Shown here: piece after piece, positions 26,717 through 36,299 of the stretch
Numbering within the stretch: position 1 is the first letter of the stretch
Layout: each line of letters begins with the position of its first letter
DNA from: Lachnospiraceae bacterium
Lineage (GTDB): Bacteria > Bacillota > Clostridia > Lachnospirales > Lachnospiraceae
Direction: 5' to 3'
Assembly: GCA_900168235.1 (NCBI GenBank)
Contig: FUZG01000004.1
Location: 1 to 64,000 of the forward strand
DNA length: 64,000 bases
The notes under the pieces: generated by a model
The model's input: the letters and a program-made list of their open reading frames with translations, nothing else
The model's database searches: none
What the model was told of the DNA's origin: nothing
Program-made: the position numbers and the translations under genes

Positions 26717-29700
26717 ATGGTTCAGGTGACATTTACCCTTTCGAGAGAATCTGATGTTGCAAACGCTCTTAGTAAGTGGCATCAGATAACAAAGGGAAAA
26801 AGCGTCCGCCGGATGTTTCTCCTTATCTACTCCGTCGGAATAAGTGTTGAAAAATTAAAGGACAAGCAGGAGGAGATCCTTCGGGAATTTCCGGGGCTTG
26901 CGTTTACCGGTCTGTGCAAGAAACATTCAGTTAATGGTGAACGCTTTATCAGGCTGTCTTTTATTTTATTTGATAAGACGATCGTATCTATGTTTTCAAG
27001 GTCGTTCGCTGATACGAGCGAGACCGAAGCAATAGAAGAGCTTGGTGCATTGGTAGAGGATTCAAAGGATTCTGCGGCGGTTCTGCTCCTGGCAGCGGGT
27101 GGCAGCGCGAAGCTTTCAAATCCTCTGTCTGAGTTTGAAGCAAAATATAATATCCCGGTTTTTGGCTCATGGACTGCGGATTTTGTGGCGAATGACCCGG
27201 AGTGCCATTTTATATGGCATAACGGTGAACTGAGCCGCGGAATGGTAGCGCTTGTCTTTTCCGGAAAGACGCTGTCACTGCATATGGAGCTTTTAAGCGG
27301 ATGGAAACCGCTCGGAAAGTCTTTTTCTATCGAGACCAGAAAGAGGATGACGAGAGGTTCTCTTGGGGAAACGGTACTGAAATTTATCGATGGAAGACCG
27401 GCGTCTGATATCTACAGACGGTATCTCCATGTGGAACCGAATGAAGCCTTTATAGAAAATATCAGGCAGTTTCCTTTTGCGGTAAAGAGAAAGAATCTGT
27501 ATTTCAGCAGACTCCCGTATTATTGTGATGCAGCGGGCGAGCTTTATTTTATCGGTGATATACAGGATGATGACCAGCTGAGCTTTTCTTCTGCGGATCC
27601 TGATACTATGTTTGAGGAGTCGGTGGAAGCTAGCCGGAGATTGGCGGATTTCGGGCCTGAGGCGATATTCTTCTTTGGCAGCGGTATGCGAAAGAGCTTT
27701 ATCGGGGATGAAGAGAGGGAGCTTCTCTGCTTCCAGAATATATTGCCGAACACGCAGTATCTGAGGGCAAGAGGTCAGATACTTTACAATGACGGGGCAG
27801 GCGGTATCCACAATACCTGCGCGGTGGCGATCGGGCTTCGTGAGGGAACTGACGTTGCTGCAGAAGGAACGCGTGCCTATAATGTACGCACTTTTATGAG
27901 AAAGAATCTGATCCATCCTCTGGCAGACAGGAACACATCATTTCTGCTTGCAATCACGGATGATCTAAATGAGGCGCTTGAAAAGGCAGAGCACGCGAGT
28001 AAGGCAAAGTCGGATTTCCTGTCTAATATGTCTCATGAGATCAGGACTCCTATCAACGCGATACTCGGAATGGATGAAATGATCCTGCGTGAAAGCATTA
28101 ATGACGATGTTTTGGGTTATGCGCAGGACATCAGAAACGCGGGTGTGGAGCTTTTGGGTCTGATAAATGACATACTGGATTTCTCAAAGATCGAGTCCGG
28201 CAGACTCACCATCATTCCGGTTGACTACAAGCCTGCCGAGATGATACGGGACCTCTATCAGATGATAAAGAAGCGTGCGGATGATAAGGGCTTAAAACTT
28301 GTTATCGATGCAGATCCGGATATACCGGAAGTGCTTTTTGGAGACGAGGTCCGGGTTAAGCAGGCTATCACAAATATTTTGACAAATGCAGTGAAGTACT
28401 CTGAAAAGGGAACTGTTACGTTCAAGATAAGCGTACTGGAGCTGCATGCGACGGAAGTAATACTGGAGTTTTCTATTAAGGATGAGGGCATCGGTATCAA
28501 GAAAGAGGATATCAAGAAGCTTTTTGATTCCTTCCAGCGTCTTGATGAAAAGCGCAACAGGAATATCGAGGGAACAGGTCTCGGAATGGGTATTACGAGA
28601 CAGCTCTTAAAGCTCATGGATACGGATATCATGGTTGAGAGCGAATACGGAAAGGGATCTACTTTCTCCTTTGTACTGAGGCAGCAGATCAGGTCCGGAG
28701 CTCCCATGGGTAAGCCGTCATTTGATCATCAGAAGGGAAGTTCCATGAAGAAAGCAGCCCAGTTTACAGCTCCTGACGTAAGGGTTCTGGTAGTTGATGA
28801 TACGCCAATGAACATCACGGTCATAAAGGCGCTGCTTAAACAGAACAAGATCGAAGTTGATTCTGCGGAGAGCGGAGCAGAAGCTATCGAAAAAGTAAAG
28901 GAGAACCATTACGATATAGTATTTCTCGATTTTCGTATGCCAAACATGACCGGTATAGAAACACTGCATGCGATCAGAAAACTTGAGCAAAATATGTGCA
29001 AGGATTCGCCTTTTATCTGTCTAACGGCTAATGCAGTGACCGGTGCCATGGAGGAATATAGGAAAGCAGGTTTTGATGATGTCATCACAAAACCGGTTGA
29101 TCCGGCACTTTTGCAGGACAAGCTCCTTTTCTATATCCCGCAGGATATGATAAAGATAAACATGGATGCGGCACTCGGCATTGAATCTAACGATGATGAG
29201 CCGGAAGTCGAAATCCCTGAAGGATTAAAGAATATTCCTTTTATGTCGATAGAAGACGGAATCGAAAACTGCGGATCTGCAGAGGCGTTTCTTGATACCG
29301 TTAATGTTTTTTACAGCGGTTTTAAGAAACAGGTAGGCGCGATCCAGGGCTTTCTTGATGCAGGGGATATAGAGAACTATACGATCAAGGTTCATGCTCT
29401 TAAGAGTTCTGCAAGGATAATCGGTATCGGAAAACTGTCAACTTTGGCAGCGGCGCTTGAAAAAGCGGGAGATGATAAAAGGGTCGATATCATAAAGAAA
29501 GATACGCCGGAACTCATGCAGCTCGCAAATGTGGTATATAAAGAGCTTGATTATTGTCTTGGTGAAAAGAACGGTCCTGATGATGACAGACCTGAGATTG
29601 ATCCTGATGAATGGATTGAAGCACTTATGGCATTGCAGGGCTTTACAGAAGATTTTGATCACGAAAACCTCGGGATGATACTTGATATGCTGAAAAAATA

Positions 29701-29806
29701 CAAGATCCCGAAAGAAAACAGGGAATTGTATGAAAATATCAAGGAAGCGGCAGTTGGACCGGACTGGCAGAAATTGTCCGATCTGTTGAAAGATATAGAG
29801 GCATGA
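26717..29806 (+). CDS. FIST-sensor hybrid histidine kinase
   Basis: A 1,029-residue cytoplasmic kinase. Residues ~1-390 are a FIST N and C pair, a sensor domain proposed to bind small molecules such as amino acids. Then HisKA with phospho-His in NMSHEIRTP (~438), HATPase (NAVKYS, DEGIGI, GTGLGMG), a receiver with VVDDTPMN, Asp in FLDFRMP (~736) and ITKPVDP, and an HPt domain with its His in VHALKSSARIIG (~892). The C-terminal 80 residues are acidic without known motif. Begins 3 nt after the EAL gene; a ribosome site GAAGGG is visible. It has all parts for a phosphorelay His-Asp-His, whose last acceptor may be the double-receiver protein encoded next. Confidence 0.93.
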   Translation: MVQVTFTLSRESDVANALSKWHQITKGKSVRRMFLLIYSVGISVEKLKDKQEEILREFPGLAFTGLCKKHSVNGERFIRLSFILFDKTIVSMFSRSFADTSETEAIEELGALVEDSKDSAAVLLLAAGGSAKLSNPLSEFEAKYNIPVFGSWTADFVANDPECHFIWHNGELSRGMVALVFSGKTLSLHMELLSGWKPLGKSFSIETRKRMTRGSLGETVLKFIDGRPASDIYRRYLHVEPNEAFIENIRQFPFAVKRKNLYFSRLPYYCDAAGELYFIGDIQDDDQLSFSSADPDTMFEESVEASRRLADFGPEAIFFFGSGMRKSFIGDEERELLCFQNILPNTQYLRARGQILYNDGAGGIHNTCAVAIGLREGTDVAAEGTRAYNVRTFMRKNLIHPLADRNTSFLLAITDDLNEALEKAEHASKAKSDFLSNMSHEIRTPINAILGMDEMILRESINDDVLGYAQDIRNAGVELLGLINDILDFSKIESGRLTIIPVDYKPAEMIRDLYQMIKKRADDKGLKLVIDADPDIPEVLFGDEVRVKQAITNILTNAVKYSEKGTVTFKISVLELHATEVILEFSIKDEGIGIKKEDIKKLFDSFQRLDEKRNRNIEGTGLGMGITRQLLKLMDTDIMVESEYGKGSTFSFVLRQQIRSGAPMGKPSFDHQKGSSMKKAAQFTAPDVRVLVVDDTPMNITVIKALLKQNKIEVDSAESGAEAIEKVKENHYDIVFLDFRMPNMTGIETLHAIRKLEQNMCKDSPFICLTANAVTGAMEEYRKAGFDDVITKPVDPALLQDKLLFYIPQDMIKINMDAALGIESNDDEPEVEIPEGLKNIPFMSIEDGIENCGSAEAFLDTVNVFYSGFKKQVGAIQGFLDAGDIENYTIKVHALKSSARIIGIGKLSTLAAALEKAGDDKRVDIIKKDTPELMQLANVVYKELDYCLGEKNGPDDDRPEIDPDEWIEALMALQGFTEDFDHENLGMILDMLKKYKIPKENRELYENIKEAAVGPDWQKLSDLLKDIEA

Positions 29807-29825
29807 ACGACAGGGGGATTTGATA

Positions 29826-30587
29826 ATGAAGCACCAGGACAGAATACTTTTTGTCAGCGGAAAATTTACATTTACAACAGACGCACTGAAAAATGCTTTG
29901 CTTGAGGAGGGTTTTGCCGTTACTGACTGCCCGTATGACAGGCAGGCGATACTTGAGGGAACAAGTGATGCTGATGTTATACTTCTTTATCTGGACATGA
30001 ATGTGACGAGGAAGAGGGATCTCCTTGACTATATGGTAGATCTCTTCGAGGAAAATCAGAAGGTTGTGGTGACCATCGGATCAGAGCCTGAGTCCAGAAA
30101 GTTTTTTGATCTGTTCCCGAAGAACCTTGTTGATATCATGCTTATACGTCCTGTCAACATCAGGAACTTTATCCATGAACTCCACACGGTACTTAATGCA
30201 TCGGGAAGAAAGAAGAAGTACAAAATTCTGCTCATTGATGATGACTCGACTTTCCTTAAGGCTGCATCAGGCTGGCTTAAGAAAACAGGTTTTTATGATG
30301 TTACCATCATGAATTCGGGGGTCAGTGCGCTGAAATACCTGGAGGATCACCGTCCGGACTTCATATTGCTTGATTTTGAAATGCCTATCATGAAGGGACC
30401 GGAGGTATTTAAGAAGATACGCTCAAATCTCCAGAGTCAGGATATTCCTGTATTTTTCCTTACGGGCAAAAATACGAAGAATGACGTTATGGAAGCCATG
30501 AAGCTGAAACCCGAGGGATATCTCCTGAAAACTGACGAGAAACAGATCATTGCGAGATTAAATGAATATTTCGGAACTGATCACTGA
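29826..30587 (+). CDS. Double-receiver response regulator
   Basis: A 253-residue protein with no DNA-binding or enzyme output. Residues ~5-120 resemble a receiver that has lost its acidic site (RILFVSGKFTF; YLDMNVT, with LIRPVN at the Lys position). Residues ~130-250 are a full receiver: IDDDS, Asp in LLDFEMP (~180) and FFLTGKN; the usual Lys is in LLKTDE. It lies 19 nt after the hybrid kinase gene with AGGGGG before ATG 29826 (a TTG six bases upstream is less well placed). It probably takes phosphate from the kinase and acts by protein contact, perhaps on the EAL proteins. Last gene of the operon, followed by a terminator. Confidence 0.88.
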   Translation: MKHQDRILFVSGKFTFTTDALKNALLEEGFAVTDCPYDRQAILEGTSDADVILLYLDMNVTRKRDLLDYMVDLFEENQKVVVTIGSEPESRKFFDLFPKNLVDIMLIRPVNIRNFIHELHTVLNASGRKKKYKILLIDDDSTFLKAASGWLKKTGFYDVTIMNSGVSALKYLEDHRPDFILLDFEMPIMKGPEVFKKIRSNLQSQDIPVFFLTGKNTKNDVMEAMKLKPEGYLLKTDEKQIIARLNEYFGTDH

Positions 30588-30631
30588 GCGAAAATCTTTA
30601 CGAAAACGTAACTTAACGGGCTGGAACACAG

Positions 30632-30681
30632 AGCTCCCAAATTGACTAATAGAATTTTATGGTCAGTTTGGGGGCTTTTTT
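30632..30681 (+). terminator. Terminator of the four-gene signalling operon
   Basis: AGCTCCCAAATTGAC (30632-30646) pairs with GTCAGTTTGGGGGCT (30662-30675) around an AT-rich loop, then T run. Confidence 0.9.
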
Positions 30682-31037
30682 ATGCGAATTTCCGAATTTG
30701 CATTGTATTTAAGTACGTAAACGGTTAAGTAGAATACATGTTGCAAAAATTTGATCATTTATGTACGGACAAATAGAAAGTTGTATGTATTATTTAAAAT
30801 ACGTATTGTGAAGTTTTAACAGAAATTGTGCAAAAAGAAGTTAAAAACAGACCAACACAATCCCCATTTGCTGATGAATGTGAAAACTTTACAAAATCCC
30901 ATGATGATGTTATCGTTTACATCAATAATTTGAATAATGCTAGTTGTACTAAGGAGAGCTGAGGCGGTCATGTAAGTTTTTTGTACACATATAACCCGGA
31001 GGGGAGCTTTCTGTAGTTGAAAGAAGGGGCTTTTTAG
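30682..31037 (+). other. AT-rich leader before TPR-GGDEF gene
   Basis: About 355 bp with no open frame of interest. TTTACA near 30916 with GCTAGT 17 bp downstream is a weak promoter-like pair. Close to the start, AGCTTTC (31006-31012) can pair with GAAAGAAGGGGCT (31020-31032), which would include the ribosome site GAAGGGG and be followed by T; this could attenuate translation, but the evidence is thin. Confidence 0.35.
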
Positions 31038-32603
31038 ATGGACAACTATTCAATTTATGCAGAAAACATTCAGTTAAGGCTTAGGGAGATCGATGAACTC
31101 AGGTTTACAGATCCTGAGAAGGTCATTCCTATTGCAGAGCAGTTATACGAGGATGCAAAGGATCTCGGAGATGATGGTCTCATGGGATATGCAGACTTCT
31201 TTGCAGGAGATGCCTGGTACAGCATTGGAAATGTTGAGCATTGTTTGTACCATTTAAATCGTGGAATACGTGAATTTGAGCGTGTCGGAAACTGGTACAA
31301 GGAGATCGGATGCTACATCCTTCTCGGAATCGTATTTTCTAATCAGGGTGATTCCGGCAACGCTTTTGCAAGTTATCGTGAGGCTTTGATCCTTGCGAAA
31401 GAAAACGACGATATTTTTGACATGGCACTGATCTACGAAAACTACAGTGAGATCTGTGACCTGACAGAAAATGCGGAGAAAGCGCTCCAGTACGCGCTTC
31501 ACGCAAGAAAGTGCATACTGAGATGCCGTGATAACCCGAGATTTAAGCGTATCTACGCCATCATCCAGACTACGGTGGCAAAGCTGGATATCAAGGCAGG
31601 AAAGCTGGATCACGCTGAGCGGATCATTAAGGAGCTTAAGAAATTCATCAAAGAGAACCCGGGAGAAAGGGAATCTCTGGATCTCCTCATAATCGAGCTC
31701 CTCTGCCTGCATGAGAAGGGATGCAGTGAGCTTGAGGATGAAGCTGTAAAACGGGTTGTTTCGGAGTTTGATGTAAATACCTGCCGATCCGACTATTTTA
31801 TGTACATCCTGCTCTTCATGAATTATCTTCGTGACAGCGGACGTTACAAGCTTCTCGAGCACATTGTTTCAGAGATGGAAGCGACCCTCGGAAATGAAAA
31901 TTTCCCTGCGATACAGCTGAAAATTTCTGAGTTCAAGGTTGAGATCCTCGAAGCACAGGGAAAAGAAAAGGAACTTCTCCAGGAACTCATGAAGTACCGC
32001 ACATATTTCAGGAGACAGCAGGAGCAGAATACTTCCACTGTGAGGTTACTGCTCGATCTGCAGAGCTCCCTTGAGAGCTCCAGAAAGGTAAACGGTGAGC
32101 TTCAGAAAAAGGTTGGTACTGATGAGCTCACAGGTATTGCAAATCGCTGGAGACTTCGTGAGAAGCTTCTTTCCATGTTTAAGGAAGCGGAGAGTGATGA
32201 ACTGCTCTTTGCAGTGGAGATGATGGATATCGACCACTTTAAGGAGATTAACGATACCTACGGACATGTGGCAGGAGATAAGTGCCTCACAGCAGTCGCT
32301 GAGGTTTTGAAGGATATTTCAGGTGAGAGATGCTTCCCTATCCGTTACGGCGGAGATGAGTTTATGATCCTCTACAGCGGACACAGCCAGGATGAGCTGG
32401 ACAGGATATGTCATTCTATCCGCGCAGATATCCGCGAGAGATGCAAACAGCCGGATCTCCCGGATTTCACTATTTCTCAGGGAGTCTTTGGTGCGGTTCC
32501 CGAGGCATCGGACCACATCGAGAGCTGGGCAACCCGTGCTGACCACGCGCTTTATCAGGGTAAGAACAGAGGCGGAGATGCCATCAATCTGAATTTTCTA
32601 TAA
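31038..32603 (+). CDS. TPR-repeat diguanylate cyclase
   Basis: A 521-residue cytoplasmic protein. Residues ~1-345 are helical TPR-like repeats (for example GNVEHCLYHLNRGIREF, GDSGNAFASYREALILA), a short coiled segment follows, and ~355-520 is a GGDEF domain with intact motif RYGGDEF, metal Asp in MMDIDHFKEIND and DELTGIANR. It should make cyclic-di-GMP from two GTP. No RxxD inhibitory site precedes the motif, so feedback inhibition by product is not expected. GAAGGGG precedes the ATG. It lies just after the sensor operon but has its own leader. A paralogue with the same layout is at 54.6 kb. Confidence 0.93.
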   Translation: MDNYSIYAENIQLRLREIDELRFTDPEKVIPIAEQLYEDAKDLGDDGLMGYADFFAGDAWYSIGNVEHCLYHLNRGIREFERVGNWYKEIGCYILLGIVFSNQGDSGNAFASYREALILAKENDDIFDMALIYENYSEICDLTENAEKALQYALHARKCILRCRDNPRFKRIYAIIQTTVAKLDIKAGKLDHAERIIKELKKFIKENPGERESLDLLIIELLCLHEKGCSELEDEAVKRVVSEFDVNTCRSDYFMYILLFMNYLRDSGRYKLLEHIVSEMEATLGNENFPAIQLKISEFKVEILEAQGKEKELLQELMKYRTYFRRQQEQNTSTVRLLLDLQSSLESSRKVNGELQKKVGTDELTGIANRWRLREKLLSMFKEAESDELLFAVEMMDIDHFKEINDTYGHVAGDKCLTAVAEVLKDISGERCFPIRYGGDEFMILYSGHSQDELDRICHSIRADIRERCKQPDLPDFTISQGVFGAVPEASDHIESWATRADHALYQGKNRGGDAINLNFL

Positions 32604-32624
32604 GTGAATAAGCTATATTTACGG

Positions 32625-32655
32625 ACAGCCGATCAGAAATGGTCGGCTGTTTTTG
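32625..32655 (+). terminator. Terminator after TPR-GGDEF gene
   Basis: ACAGCCGA (32625-32632) pairs with TCGGCTGT (32643-32650), then five T. Confidence 0.88.
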
Positions 32656-32688
32656 TGCCTTTTTAGCTTATGTACAGAAATTTGTCGC

Positions 32689-32716
32689 TTGATTAATTTT
32701 CATATTGATGTAAAAT
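32689..32716 (+). promoter_or_regulatory. Probable promoter of NSS transporter gene
   Basis: TTGATT (32689-32694), 16-bp spacer, TAAAAT (32711-32716), ~55 nt before the start codon. Confidence 0.45.
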
Positions 32717-32770
32717 AAGGTAGCGCGTTAAAGCGTTGAATAAAAAAAGTCAATGGAGAGCTAATTAAAT

Positions 32771-34144
32771 ATGGAAAAGAAACAAAAGCGAAGCAGTTTC
32801 TCAGGAAAACTGGGATTTGTGCTTTCTGCGGCAGGTGCATCAGTAGGTCTGGGTAATATCTGGAGATTCCCTTATCTTGCAGCTAAATACGGCGGCGGAA
32901 TCTTCCTTCTCGTGTATATTATCCTGGCACTTACTTTCGGATATACGATGATCATGGCAGAGACTGCACTTGGACGTATGACTCAGAAGAGCCCTGTTGG
33001 TGCGTTCCGCTTTTTTGGTAAAACATGGCAGTCAAGCTACGGCGGATGGATCAATGCGATAATACCGATCCTTATTGTGCCGTATTACTCCGTTATCGGT
33101 GGATGGGTAGTGAAGTACCTTGTAGGATACATCTCAGGTTCTGCACAGGTGCTCGCATCTGATGATTACTTTACATCCTTTATCTCAGACAATATTCAGC
33201 CTGAGTTCTGGTTCCTGGTATTTGCAGCCATCACAATGGCTGTTATCTTCATGGGAGTGCAGAACGGTATCGAGAGAGTATCCAGGATCATGATGCCTAT
33301 TCTGGTCGTTCTGGCAGTCATCATCGCAGGTTACTCAATGACAAGACCCGGAGCAGTTGCGGGAATCCGTTACTTCCTGATCCCGAATCCGAAGAACTTC
33401 TCATGGATGACAGTAGTTTCTGCTATGGGTCAGATGTTCTACTCACTGTCTATCGCAATGGGTATCCTTGTAACATTTGGTTCCTACATGAAGAAGGATG
33501 TTTCCATCGAGGGAACAACAAATCAGGTAGAGATTTTTGATACAGCTATCGCTATCATGGCTGGTCTCATGATCATTCCTGCTGTATTTGCTTTTTCCGG
33601 TGATGAGGCTGCGAACACACTTCAGGCAGGCCCTTCACTGATGTTCATTACAATGCCGAAGATCTTTGCAAGCATGAAGTTTGGTTCATTCTTCGGTCTG
33701 CTGTTCTTCCTGCTGGTGCTCTTTGCAGCACTGACTTCTGCTATCGCTCTTGCAGAAAGTGCAGTTTCTACTTTTGAGGACGAGCTTCACTGGGACAGAA
33801 AGAGATGTTCTTCACTGGTATTCAGCATCATGATAGTTCTCGGTTCTCTGTCTGCACTTGGATATGGACCGCTTGCAAACGTAAAGATCTTTGGAATGCA
33901 GTTCCTTGATCTCTTTGATTTCCTTACAAACTCTGTGATGATGCCTCTTGCGGCAATGGCTATCTGCCTTCTTATCATCCGTGTCATCACTGTTGAGAAG
34001 ATCTGTGAAGAAATCGAGTACAACGGCGCAAAGTTCAACAGAAAGCCTGTATTTAACTTCATGATCCGCTATCTGTGCCCGTTCTTTGTAGCGATCATTC
34101 TTTTCAGCTCAGTAGCGAGCGTACTTGGATTTATAAAGATGTGA
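32771..34144 (+). CDS. NSS-family sodium-dependent amino acid transporter
   Basis: A 457-residue membrane protein with about 11-12 helices. The N-terminus is diagnostic of the neurotransmitter:sodium symporter family: GFVLSAAGASVGLGNIWRFP, where the unwound first helix binds sodium and substrate. GGGIFLLVYI and the sixth-helix region (FYSLSIAMG) also fit. It should import an amino acid with sodium. Bacterial relatives carry Leu, Trp or Tyr; the substrate here is unknown. Single gene between two terminators. GAGAG before the start is a modest ribosome site. Confidence 0.93.
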   Translation: MEKKQKRSSFSGKLGFVLSAAGASVGLGNIWRFPYLAAKYGGGIFLLVYIILALTFGYTMIMAETALGRMTQKSPVGAFRFFGKTWQSSYGGWINAIIPILIVPYYSVIGGWVVKYLVGYISGSAQVLASDDYFTSFISDNIQPEFWFLVFAAITMAVIFMGVQNGIERVSRIMMPILVVLAVIIAGYSMTRPGAVAGIRYFLIPNPKNFSWMTVVSAMGQMFYSLSIAMGILVTFGSYMKKDVSIEGTTNQVEIFDTAIAIMAGLMIIPAVFAFSGDEAANTLQAGPSLMFITMPKIFASMKFGSFFGLLFFLLVLFAALTSAIALAESAVSTFEDELHWDRKRCSSLVFSIMIVLGSLSALGYGPLANVKIFGMQFLDLFDFLTNSVMMPLAAMAICLLIIRVITVEKICEEIEYNGAKFNRKPVFNFMIRYLCPFFVAIILFSSVASVLGFIKM

Positions 34145-34167
34145 TGATTAAATCAATATAAAAAAAG

Positions 34168-34209
34168 AAAAGCAGAGGCTCCGATTTTGTTCGGAGACCT
34201 CTGCTTTTG
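34168..34209. terminator. Bidirectional terminator
   Basis: AGCAGAGGCTCCGA (34171-34184) pairs with TCGGAGACCTCTGCT (34191-34205, one bulge), flanked by A and T runs, between the convergent transporter and HAD genes. Confidence 0.9.
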
Positions 34210-34216
34210 TTCGTGT

Positions 34217-34942
34217 TTACTGCGCGTTTTTAAGCAGGATATTTCCAAGCTTTATGCCGTCCGGTGTGAGGCAGTCCTTATAGCTTCGTATAACGCCGTC
34301 TGACGGGATATCTGCTGTGTCCTTAAGAAACTGTGGCAGATACAAAACACTGTGCATACCGGCGCTCTGAGAGCCTTTTACGTCGCACTCGAGATTGTCG
34401 CCGATGAAAATGATCTCATCAGGAGAGCAGGACGCTTTTTTGCTCACAAGCTCAAAAAATTGTGCGGAAGGTTTTTCGGAATCAGCTTCCTCGCTTGTTA
34501 CCATGTAGTCAATGTACTCTGTGAGACCGAGTTTATCGATTTTAAGGTACTGTACGTAGGAAGTCATGTTTGTGCCGAGACCGATCCTGTAACCTGCATT
34601 TTTTATGGCACTCATGAGCTCCTTTATTCCCGGTTCGGGCACTGCACTGTCTAAAAGGGTCTTCCAGTAGATAGTCGCCATATTGAGGGCGTGAGGGAAG
34701 ACCGGCAGATCGAACTTTTCAAGAAAGTACTGATAGCGTATCAGTCGGTTATGCATGGCTGCTCTGTCAGGCAGCGCATCAAAGAGACGGCTCTGGGCAT
34801 CAGCGATCTCAGTACGTGCTTTATCACGGTCAAACCCGAAGTTGTCTTGTATGTAGTCATACAGAGCTTCTTTACCGTGCCTGTCGCCCTCATTAAAGCA
34901 GTAAAGGGTGTTATCGATATCAAAAAATACAGTTTTGATCAT
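34217..34942 (-). CDS. HAD-family nucleotidase (YjjG-like)
   Basis: A 241-residue HAD hydrolase. Motif I FFDIDNTLY gives the nucleophile Asp and the acid Asp; motif II is LGTNM (Thr), motif III Lys in SEKPSAQFF, motif IV GDNLECDVKG. A helical cap lies at ~20-90. Similar to pyrimidine 5'-nucleotidases that remove phosphate from nucleoside monophosphates; the substrate is inferred from overall similarity only. Probably co-transcribed after the lipoprotein gene, ~36 nt away. Confidence 0.85.
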   Translation of the reverse strand: MIKTVFFDIDNTLYCFNEGDRHGKEALYDYIQDNFGFDRDKARTEIADAQSRLFDALPDRAAMHNRLIRYQYFLEKFDLPVFPHALNMATIYWKTLLDSAVPEPGIKELMSAIKNAGYRIGLGTNMTSYVQYLKIDKLGLTEYIDYMVTSEEADSEKPSAQFFELVSKKASCSPDEIIFIGDNLECDVKGSQSAGMHSVLYLPQFLKDTADIPSDGVIRSYKDCLTPDGIKLGNILLKNAQ

Positions 34943-34978
34943 AAAATAAATAATTCCTGTTCTTTCTGCGGAGTCCTG

Positions 34979-36064
34979 TTAATTTGACTCCGGGTTGGTG
35001 TTGTCATCAGGTGTTGTTTCAGATGATCCGCCTGACATTGACTGCTTATCGTAGTCATAGTCGTCGAGAGCGTCGATCATTGCACCTGTAGGATGGAAGA
35101 GCACAACGACAACGCGTCCTTTTTTGTAAAGGCGGATGTCATCTTCATCCTTTTTATACTCGCTAATTGCATCTTTTACAAGCGAAGATGCATCGTCTTC
35201 ATCCTCTAAGTAGTAGATCTGGGCGTAGCCGTAGGGATCAGGGGCATCCACAGTGATCCTTTCCAGAGCATCGATGTCGGTGTCCAGATCTTTATTTATA
35301 TCGTACTTTTTAGCGATGGTATAAGTGTAGCTGTCATTTCCCTTGAGCATCAGGTGTGCGAGCTTCTCGGCTTTATTGTCCTGAGAGATCGTAAGCCTGG
35401 AAACAGTGTATTTACCTGTGTTTTCGCCTGCGGTGTAGATATAATTATGGGTCTCGCCGTCAGCTGTTACGATCTGAACATGGTTACTGCTCTGGAAGTC
35501 AAGGATGCTGAAGAGCAGAGTTTCGTTTTTATTATAAAACTCGTATGTTACAGGTGTTCCTGCTGATGAAAGGTTTGAAGCAGTCTTTTCATCGCCGTAG
35601 GTATAGCTGTTTACCATTGCGAGACATGTATCGATATTATCCCTTGTGTAGAATTTTGTTTCTGTCGTATGGAAAGGATCTGCCACAGTGGTTTCCTTTT
35701 CATCATCGCTGTCTGCTTCGTTTTCAGATACTTTATTGCGCTTTACCTTGTTTTTGCTTACTGTCTTTTTGGTCTTGTTTTTTGAGACTGAGTTCTTGGA
35801 AACTTTATCTTTTTTCTTGGGCTTTTCAGTCTCTTCTTCAGCGCTTTCTTCCGGGGATTCTTCGTCTTCTTCGATCTCTATGGCTTTATCCTCGATCTCC
35901 TCGTCCTCGAGAGAGGGTTCTGTTTCCTCTGCGATTTCTTCCTCAGCGGGAGCCTCGGTTTCCTCTACGATATGCCCCAGCTCTGTAGAGTAGAGACCGC
36001 AGCCTGTAAATGAACCTGCTGTCAGGACTGCAGAAATTGAAAGGATAAGAAATTTTCTGTACAT
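34979..36064 (-). CDS. Lipoprotein with acidic and VSKN-repeat linker
   Basis: A 361-residue putative lipoprotein. The signal peptide ends in a lipobox-like SFTGC (Cys22). Residues ~30-80 are extremely acidic (Glu/Asp), followed by a basic stretch with repeated VSKN/NKVKRNKVSEN units (~85-115), which looks like an unfolded spacer reaching through the cell wall. The C-terminal ~230 residues (from YTRDNIDTCLAMV) appear folded but I recognise no family; they alternate hydrophobic and charged parts and end with a Ser/Gly tail. Function unknown. AAGGCGG precedes the ATG. Confidence 0.8.
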   Translation of the reverse strand: MYRKFLILSISAVLTAGSFTGCGLYSTELGHIVEETEAPAEEEIAEETEPSLEDEEIEDKAIEIEEDEESPEESAEEETEKPKKKDKVSKNSVSKNKTKKTVSKNKVKRNKVSENEADSDDEKETTVADPFHTTETKFYTRDNIDTCLAMVNSYTYGDEKTASNLSSAGTPVTYEFYNKNETLLFSILDFQSSNHVQIVTADGETHNYIYTAGENTGKYTVSRLTISQDNKAEKLAHLMLKGNDSYTYTIAKKYDINKDLDTDIDALERITVDAPDPYGYAQIYYLEDEDDASSLVKDAISEYKKDEDDIRLYKKGRVVVVLFHPTGAMIDALDDYDYDKQSMSGGSSETTPDDNTNPESN

Positions 36065-36250
36065 GATAAGTACCGCCTTCGTGTTTTTATGTAGTAAAAA
36101 GCCTACAATTAATTTGTTCTAAAAAATTAACATTAGGATTTAAAGAAATCTTAAAAATTTTTAATCGATCATTTCTTTTTTAAAACGATCATTTCGGTTA
36201 CAATAAATGGCGATTAAGCGTTTTTTCGATGAAATTCCTTCAAATCGTGT

Positions 36251-36277
36251 TATAATAATCTAGGAACAAATGTTTGC
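36251..36277 (+). promoter_or_regulatory. Promoter with LexA (SOS) box of dinB
   Basis: A perfect -10 TATAAT (36251-36256) is followed by GGAACAAATGTTTGC (36263-36277), close to the Gram-positive LexA box CGAAC-N4-GTTCG. It covers the expected transcription start, so LexA would block transcription until DNA damage. No good -35 box is seen. Confidence 0.75.
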
Positions 36278-36299
36278 AACGATTCGGAAGGAGGTCATC

